DNA from: Chrysomallon squamiferum
Lineage: Eukaryota > Mollusca > Gastropoda > Neomphalida > Peltospiridae
Direction: 5' to 3'
Assembly (NCBI GenBank): GCA_012295275.1
Contig: CM022676.1
Span: 4,169,014-4,211,513, forward strand
Length of the DNA: 42,500 nt
Both the position numbers and the translations under genes were made by a program. The notes beneath the pieces are model-generated. The model saw nothing but the letters and a program-made list of their open reading frames with translations. It searched no databases and had not been told where the DNA came from. Positions 35,855-42,500 of this stretch are shown piece after piece (position 1 is the stretch's first letter; the number at the start of each line of letters is the position of its first letter).

Positions 35855-36116
35855 GTATTTTAATTTATATATTTGTACTAATTTTCTTTAGATATCTCAA
35901 ATTTATTCATGTGTTTACGTACGTACATACGAATGTCTATATTCATTTATATATGGAAGAGTGTATGTAAGCATATATCTATGTACGTATATGCGTCTGT
36001 CTGTCTTTCACTATGTTTCTGCGTATATATCTATGCATGTTTGGATAGGTATATATTTATGTATGTATGTATGTTTGTATGTATGGATATATGTATGTAA
36101 TATATACGTACTAAAT

Positions 36117-36174
<58 letters not shown>

Positions 36175-36293
36175 ATATATATATATGATTGTATGGTATG
36201 TGTATATGTATGTGTGTTTGCATTTCTTTGTTTTTATTCAGATTATTACATCAGTGTATATGTAGTATATTTTATTTACATTTGAATTTTCAG
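35855..36293. repeat. ATGT and TA microsatellites in the E basic-YYNV intron
   Basis: ATGT, (TA)n (about 36117-36157) and CA tracts. Repeat frames only. Confidence 0.85.
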
Positions 36294-36340
36294 AATCAGC
36301 TCAGATCAACAAGTGAACTACAATGTCGGTCAGAATTCTG
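36294..36340 (+). CDS. E tail exon, first tyrosine lost (VNYNV)
   Basis: 47 bp, acceptor AATTTTCAG, donor GTAAGT. Encodes R-I-S-S-D-Q-Q-V-N-Y-N-V-G-Q-N-S. The first Tyr of YYNV is Asn; the other Tyr keeps N+1 rather than the pYxN spacing. Confidence 0.6.
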
Positions 36341-36589
36341 GTAAGTTGTCACACACACACACACACACACACATATGTATATCCAGGTACATACATACAT
36401 ACATACATACATACATACATACATACATGCATGCACACATATATACAGACACACAAACACCCTCACGTATAGACATATATGCATACACTCAGACATATAT
36501 ATGTACGTACCTACATTCAAAGATTGTTACATGTATATTAATAAAGTCAACACATACATGAACGCGCTAACAATGTTTATATGTTTCAG

Positions 36590-36702
36590 ATAATCAGACT
36601 GCAACAGCAGCTGAACTTCAAGCAACAGCGAGTCCATATTCTTCTCTTGAGGACAGAGGATATGAGGTCCCATATGACGTCCAGAATTTTGTTAGCAACT
36701 GA
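36590..36702 (+). CDS. E terminal exon with ITAM-like tail
   Basis: 113 bp to TGA. DNQTATAAELQATA start, then YSSLEDRGYEVPYDVQ, ending NFVSN. The second motif ends in Gln, so the ITAM consensus is weakened. It carries an extra Tyr (GYEV) between the two motifs, as in locus G. Confidence 0.65.
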
Positions 36703-38117
36703 GATCCTGTTCATGACTGATAAACAAGGAAACAAGAACTGTTTGTTAATCATTCACCTCTTAAGGACACCTTCACGAAAACTTCAAGAATATTCAATTG
36801 TTAAATGTTTGTTTATTTTTTAAGTTTTTTTTTAATTAAAATACAAAGATTCAGTTTATAAAGTGACACCAGATTTGATCTGTGTAAATAGCTACCTGTG
36901 AGAAATGTTATAAACATTTCAATGAGTTGCTAATCGCGAATTTTTAATCATTCATTAACATTGTCTGAGATGTGACTCTAACTATGTGAAAACTTCGGGA
37001 GATTTCTGACTTAAAATTAATCTATTTATCCACGTATATATTAATTAAAAGAAACATTTCATCAATCTCAGTAACACTGATCTCTTCGCACATGTTTCAT
37101 CTTTTAATTTTTTATATTTCCTCAGATGTAAGATCCTTGACGTCATGAAAGTCTTTATTTTCTTGTATAACATAACATGAGAAATGAAATTCCTGGCTGA
37201 CAAAGGCAGAATAAAACTATATTTTTAGGTTTTTTGTATACTACCAAGAGTTTCCTTTCCGCAGCTTCGTAAACTTCATCTGTCAAAGCTGTTCACTATT
37301 TTGATGATACTTGTGAGTTTTTCATATTTTTATTCGCTGTTTTCATTGAGTAAAGCATAATTCTATCTGATAATTTTGCCACAGTTGGACGAGGGTTCGG
37401 GCGTACGAACCGATTTTGTTTGTTTGTTTTTTGTTGTTTTTTTTATGTTGAAATAAACGGCTTCGATTGGATTTAAAATGCTTTTGTTTTTTTAAACAAT
37501 GTTTCTGTATGTGCATGTTTCCTGTTAAGTGTCTTTCTCTGTACTGTTATATTTTATTAGGAATTGTTGCTTATGTAACAAAGATCGAAATGATAGAAAA
37601 TGGGTTAAAGGAACTGTGAGCAACCAGTTAGAATGGGAATTATGACAAGGGATATAATGAAGGGAACTGATGTAACTACTAAACTAGTGTGTACTATTTG
37701 TCTGCTCATTATGTTATGTTTCTTTTTCATATCTCAGGTTTCTTTCTGTGTTCGTGATCACAATTATTTTTTTCTTTGACATAATAAATACATTTTCCAG
37801 TTCTCTGCTGTATTTTATTCTTTCCCTTCGTGCACAGTAAGAAAGTAATGTTTGTGTTTGTCTTTCAAATGTGTTCGTCTGTTTCTGTGTCTTTGTTTAT
37901 AACAAGTTTTCTGTATCGGTTTTTGTACTTGAACCATTTTGATTTTACACGCCTCTCTTATTTTGTTTTCTATTATTCTCAATTTACCTGTTACTCTGTT
38001 TAAATATCAAAAAATATAGATATATATATGTATATAGGTAAAGATATATACATGTAGGTTGGTGGTATCTGTTCGGGTGTCAGTGTATTCTTTTATATGT
38101 CTGTGTGTGTCTGTGTG
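36703..38117 (+). repeat. 3' flank of E: T-S-R module
   Basis: T segment (about 36900-37190), S (about 37260-37420), R (about 37580-37690), spacer cut near 37995, then ATAC/TA sequence. It forms an inverted repeat with 38700-39850. No gene. Confidence 0.6.
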
Positions 38118-38340
38118 AATGTAAGTAAGTGTTCGTGTGCATTTTTAATCAATAGAAATCTTTGCTGCATTGAAAAAGGGCGGCTATTTTGAATTGTCGC
38201 GTGACTAGACAACATGGATGTTTGCCAAACTTTTGTGTCTTACGTCATGACATGATTTGGTCAGTTTTACTCTGGTATGTTGTAACTCTACCAATAGTGT
38301 AGCATACTCTTTCTATTGTGTTCTGTTTATACTGGAATGT
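38118..38340 (-). repeat. Module M, inverted copy
   Basis: Reverse complement of 14188-14460 and 19026-19302: ACACAATAGAAAGAG end at about 38320, TTACGTCATGACATGA near 38240. It marks the middle of the inverted repeat between E and G. Confidence 0.6.
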
Positions 38341-40086
38341 GTGTGTATGTGTGTGTGTGTGTGTGTGTGTTTGTGTGTCTGTTATCATTGGTGTCATTTT
38401 CTTATTATTATTATGCTTCCTTTATTACATATTTTTATCCTGTATTACATTATGTTACACTGCGTTACGTTACTCTGTGTGTATATACATATAGATATAT
38501 CTGTTTTTGTGTCTATGTATACTATACCTATGTATATACACACACACACAAAAAAAAAACACACACACACACACACACACATACGTTTAGTAGTTATGTA
38601 AGTTCCCTTTGTTATGTCCCTTATTTGTTTTCCTGTTCTAACTGCTTGCCCACAATACGTTTAGCTCATGTTCTGTCGTTTCGTTAGACATACGTTCTTA
38701 TATGCGTAATTATATATTCAGAGACAGTGATTGGGTAGACAGATGGATGGATGTGTGGATACAGTGAAGTAAAGAAAGAAAGAACAATCAGACAGTGTAA
38801 CAGGTAAATAGAGAATAACAGAAAAGAAAAGAGAGGTGTGTAAAATCAGAATTGTTCAAGTACAAAAATCGACTGAGAAAGATTTTATAAACAAAGACAC
38901 ACAAACAGACGAACACATTTGAAAGACAAAGAGAAACATTAGTTTACTTATTGTGCAGGAAGGGAAATAATAAAATACAGCAGAGAACTGGAAAATGTAT
39001 TTATTATGTCAACGAAAAATATCTTTGTGATCACGAACACAGAAAGAAACCTGCTATATGATAAAAAAAAGACAGCATAATGAGCAGAGAAATAGTACAC
39101 ACTACTTTCGTAGTTACATCAGTTCCCTTCATTATGTCCCTTGTCCTGTTTCCCGTTCTAACTGCTTGTTCACAGTTCCTTTAACCCATTTTCTATCATG
39201 TTGGTCTTTGTTACATTAGCAACAATGCCCAGTAAAATCTAACAGTACGGAGGAAGATATTAAACCGGAAACATGCAGATGCAGAAACATTGTTCAAAAA
39301 AAGAAAAGCATTTTAAATCCAATCCTAGCCGTTTATTTCAATATAAAAACAAATAAACAAATAAAAAATAAATGATTCGTACGACCGAACACTCGTCTAA
39401 CTTTTACAAAATCATCACATAGAATTATACTTTACTCAATGTAAATAGAGAATAAAAATATGAATAACTCACAAGTGTCACCAAAAAAGGGAACAGCTTC
39501 GTTAGATAAAGTTTACGAAGCCGTGGAAAGGAAGCTCTTCTTAGTATAAAAAAAACCTGAAAATATAGTTTTATTCTGCCTTTGTCAGCCAGGAATTTTA
39601 TTTCTCATGTTACTGTTATACAAGAAAATAAAGACTTTCATGACGTCAAGGATCTTACATCTGAGGAAATAAAAAAATTAAAAGATGAAACATGTGCGAA
39701 AGAGACCAGTGTTACTGAGATTGATCAAATGTTTCTTTTTGTTAATCTATACGTGTGTAAATATTTTAATTTTAAGTCAGAAATCTTCCGAAGTTTTCAC
39801 ATAGTTAGAGTCACATCTCAGACAATGGTAATGAATGATTAAAAATTCGCGATTAGCAACTCATTAAAATATTTATAACATTTCTCACAGGTAGCTATTT
39901 ACACAGTTCAAATCTGGTGTCACTGTACAAACTGAAGTCCTTGTATTTTAGTAAAAAAAAACTTTTAACAATTTAATATCCTGTTAGTATTCATAAAACA
40001 GTTTCAAGAAGTACATGATTAACAAATAGAACTTGTTTTCTTCTTTATCATTCATGAACAACAGTTTCATTTATTTTCAAACTTTA
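38341..40086 (-). repeat. 3' flank of G: R'-spacer-R, S and T modules
   Basis: GT/CA tracts, R' (about 38590-38695), spacer, R (about 39095-39215), S (about 39365-39540), T (about 39580-39880), all minus strand. The 86-codon plus-strand frame 39582-39842 is open only here; the same sequence has a TAA (GAAATATAA) in the other copies. Confidence 0.6.
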
Positions 40087-40133
40087 TCACATCTCTGTAT
40101 CTTGTTGTACAGCCGCTGGCGCAGTCTGATTAT
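40087..40133 (-). CDS. G short terminal exon without ITAM
   Basis: 47 bp: DNQTAPAAVQQDTEM then TGA, as in F. In locus G it follows two good ITAM exons, so it makes sense as the natural C-terminus of a protein whose ITAMs have moved to upstream exons. Confidence 0.55.
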
Positions 40134-40391
40134 CTGAAACATGCAATGAAATTTTCGTTTCTATAAAAAATTGTGAGGTGTAGACAAAACAACAATCGTG
40201 CTAACGTGTGTGTATGTAGACATATATAAACACACAAACACAATATTAATATAAAATAACTATTTAGTTAAGCTGTATATGAAAGATAAATGGAATTAAT
40301 ATTTAGAATGTTTCTATTTTAACGCTACCTCATCAAATGGAAAATCGAAAAATTCGAAAATTTCGAAACATTTCGGATAAGGGTTTGTCAA

Positions 40392-40442
<51 letters not shown>

Positions 40443-40469
40443 GATTTATAACCGGAAAAGAAACAACTA

Positions 40470-40503
<34 letters not shown>

Positions 40504-40662
40504 CCTCTCTATCTTTATATGAATGCCATGTTCCCATTCTTTATACATCATAACAGTAAGACAACCTTGTTGTTTTCTTTTGTGAAAGTGTCTGAATAAG
40601 TGTATGATTAGCAAATAATATTTATTTTGTTCCTTATCATTTATTAACATCAGTTCACTTAC
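40134..40662 (-). repeat. G intron with TA and GATA tracts
   Basis: Contains (TA)n at about 40396-40438 and (CTAT)n at 40468-40503, and the unit-specific TCGAAA-rich stretch. No coding sign. Confidence 0.75.
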
Positions 40663-40767
40663 CATCAGGTATTAAGACGTCATATGCGAACTCATATCCT
40701 CTTTCCTCTAGAGAAGAATATGAATTCCATGATTCTTGAAGTTCTGTTGCTGGTGCAGTCTGATTTT
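40663..40767 (-). CDS. G ITAM exon 2
   Basis: 105 bp, phase 1-1. Encodes ENQTAPATELQESWNS, then YSSLEERGYEFAYDVL, then IPD. YxxL-x8-YxxL is a full ITAM. A third Tyr (GYEF) lies between. Donor GTAAGT. Confidence 0.7.
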
Positions 40768-41704
40768 CTGAAACATGGAATTAAATTATGTTTTGTTTTA
40801 TTTAAAAATTGTGATGTGCGGAGAAAACAATAATCGTGGTAACGTGCGTGTATATATATATATATATAAAATACACAAACACATAGATACATACACACAT
40901 ATATAGATACATAAATATACATCGATGTAAGACTGTGGATGTGGCTGTGTATACTATATTTTACAACTGTTTCAAAATCATTTACAAAGTGTCTCTCTTC
41001 AAAATCTAGAACAATTTTAACATTTCAAACAAAGACACTTCTAGACAAACACATTTATCAATCTACTTAAAACTATTTCGAACATATTTAGAATCTATTC
41101 TTTCTCAAAATCTGTAAAACATCTAATACTTCGGAACAACAAAAGGAAAAGAAAATACATTCTTTGCAATATAAATATATATATATATATATATAATATT
41201 TCTGTACCTTCTATTGAATTAATTCGTAAACACGAGTTTTTACACCTGTATTAATCAAACTAAAATATCGTTGTTTTCATGAAAGGTATGTCTGTGTGTG
41301 CATCTAAATCTGTAACGTACGTAAGTGTGTGTGTACCGATCTACCTATTAATTAATATGTAATTGTAAGGATGGGTCATTTGTCATTTAAAACAATTTTA
41401 ACATAAAATAACTATCTACTTAAGCTACATATGAAATATAAATCGAATTAATATTTAGAATGTTTCTATTTTAAGGTTATCTCATCAAATCGAAAATCCA
41501 AAAATTCCGAAAATTACGAAACATTTCGTATAAGGTATTGTAACCTTCTATATATACTATTAAGAACCGGAAAAGAAATATCTATCTATCCATCTATCTA
41601 TCTATCTATCTATCTTCTTTCTTTTTTCGTGAAAGTGTCTGAATATACGTATGATTAACAAACAATACTCGTTTTCTTCTTTATCATTTATTAATATCAC
41701 TTAC
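40768..41704 (-). repeat. G intron between ITAM exons
   Basis: Repeat-unit sequence shared with 41810-42500 and with locus F (GAAAACAATAATCGTG, TCTAGACAAACA), with TA and CTAT microsatellites. The 67-codon plus-strand frame 41651-41854 is antisense to the ITAM exon. Confidence 0.65.
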
Positions 41705-41809
41705 CATCAGGTATTAAGACGTTATATGCGGACTCATATCCTCTTTCCTCTAGAGAAGAATATGAATTCTCTGAATCTTGAAGTTCTGCTGCTGCTGCAG
41801 TCTCATTAT
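41705..41809 (-). CDS. G ITAM exon 1
   Basis: 105 bp, phase 1-1. DNETAAAAELQDSENS, then YSSLEERGYESAYNVL, then IPD. Full ITAM consensus; YNVL also keeps Asn at +1. Acceptor TTTCAG, donor GTAAGT. Same length as ITAM exon 2. Confidence 0.7.
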
Positions 41810-42500
41810 CTGAAACATGGAATTAAATTATGTTTTGTTTTATTTAAAAATTGAAATGTGCGGAGAAAACAATAATCGTGCTAACGTGCGTGTATATATA
41901 TATATATATATACACACACAGAAACACATAGATACATACATACAGATATAGATACATAAATATACATCGATGTAAGATTGTGGATGTGACTGTTTATATT
42001 ATATTTTACAGCTATTTCAAAATCATTTACAAAGTGTCTCTCTTCGAAATCTGAAAACATTTTGACTTTCCATACATAGAGACTTCTAGACAAACATGTT
42101 TGTTAATCCACTTAAAACTATTTCGAACATATTTAGAATCTATTCTTTCTCAAAATCTGTAAAACATGTAACACTTCGGAACAAAAAAACGAAGTGAAAA
42201 TACATTCTTTCCAATATATATATATATGTATGTATGTATGTATTTATGTATGTATGTATCTATGTATATATTTCTGTACCTGATAGTGAATTAATTGACA
42301 AGCACAAGTTTTTACACATATATTAATAAGACCAAAATATCGTTGTTTGCCTGTAAGCTATGTATGTGTCTGTATGTAAATCTGTAATTTACGTATGTCT
42401 GTGTGTACCGATGTACGTATTAATTAATATATAATTGTAAGGATGGGTCATTTGTCATTTAGAACAATTTTAACATAAAATAACTATCTACTTAAGCTAT
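41810..42500 (-). repeat. G intron and start of the next repeat unit
   Basis: Follows 40768-41404 closely, then at about 42476 begins another copy of the unit (TAACTATCTACTTAAGCTA). By the observed period, a further ITAM exon would be expected roughly 250-350 bp beyond the right edge. Confidence 0.6.

Larger units (their letters stand above)
40087..41809 (-). other. Locus G: tail of a multi-ITAM receptor, continues off the right edge
   Basis: In transcription order: ITAM exon (41809-41705), ITAM exon (40767-40663), short terminal exon (40133-40087). All are phase 1-1 (the last ends in a stop), with TTTCAG acceptors and GTAAGT donors, so they join in one frame to give two complete ITAMs. The containing unit is repeated about every 1.07-1.15 kb and a further copy begins at about 42476. 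The Ig and TM exons should lie to the right of the window. Confidence 0.6.

Noticed and set aside
39582-39842. 86-codon plausible-looking soluble protein frame
   Set aside because: Open only in this copy of the T module. The equivalent sequence at 6000-6250, 17700-17880, 23000-23200 and 37060-37190 has a stop or shift at the GAAATATAA position.
41651-41854. Plus-strand 67-codon frame over the ITAM exon
   Set aside because: Antisense to ITAM exon 1, whose splice sites, phase and homologues are all on the minus strand.

Overview
The window looks like animal nuclear DNA, most likely from a mollusc or another lophotrochozoan. The supporting signs are low GC, dense di-, tri- and tetranucleotide microsatellites, short phase-1 exons separated by repeat-filled introns, and Ig domains with the C-x3-C-x3-C-x3-W core after a D/A-G-P-G linker. 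I know that Ig style from predicted molluscan proteins. The species cannot be named from the sequence.

The content is one family of single-pass Ig-superfamily receptor genes, duplicated in both orientations and in several stages of decay. The full exon plan is read best in locus E and confirmed in the other copies: signal peptide (58 bp), Ig D1 (306-312 bp), D2 (261 bp), D3 (312 bp, D1-like), D4 (261 bp, D2-like), optional D5 (279 bp), transmembrane exon (117 bp), a basic exon (31 bp), a YYNV exon (47 bp), then tail exons with YSSL-x8-YDV(I/M/L/Q), which match or nearly match the ITAM consensus. Except for the 31/47 bp pair, the internal exons are phase 1-1, so domains can be gained, lost or skipped without changing frame.

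Layout: 1-6460 (-) locus A1, 5'-truncated, with an intact D4, TM and ITAM tail. 6465-10200 (-) locus A2, its tandem copy, with a nonsense codon inside the ITAM. 11630-13063 (-) locus F, a decayed tail only. 13.07-17.2 kb holds rearranged repeat modules. 17394-17451 (+) locus B is an orphan signal-peptide exon. 20118-28277 (+) is locus C/D: a complete 5' half (SP-D1-D2), a broken TM/tail copy, then a second 3' half whose TM and tail exons are intact. Seven intact exons here join in one frame to give a predicted 316-residue receptor. 31179-36702 (+) locus E has every exon class except D5, but lesions in the signal peptide, D1 and D2. 40087-41809 (-) locus G has two tandem ITAM exons and a short terminal exon, and continues past the right edge.

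The genes sit among recurrent flanking modules: a promoter-side module with a CCAAT box, a 3'-flank module, paired ~100 bp repeats R and R', and a module M carrying TGACGTCATGAC-like palindromes. Large inverted duplications relate 1-6.2 kb to 22.9-29.4 kb, and 36.9-38.0 kb to 38.7-39.9 kb. The inferred role is surface recognition (immune or self/non-self) with tyrosine-kinase-linked signalling. That role is inference; no expression, ligand or homology data were available.
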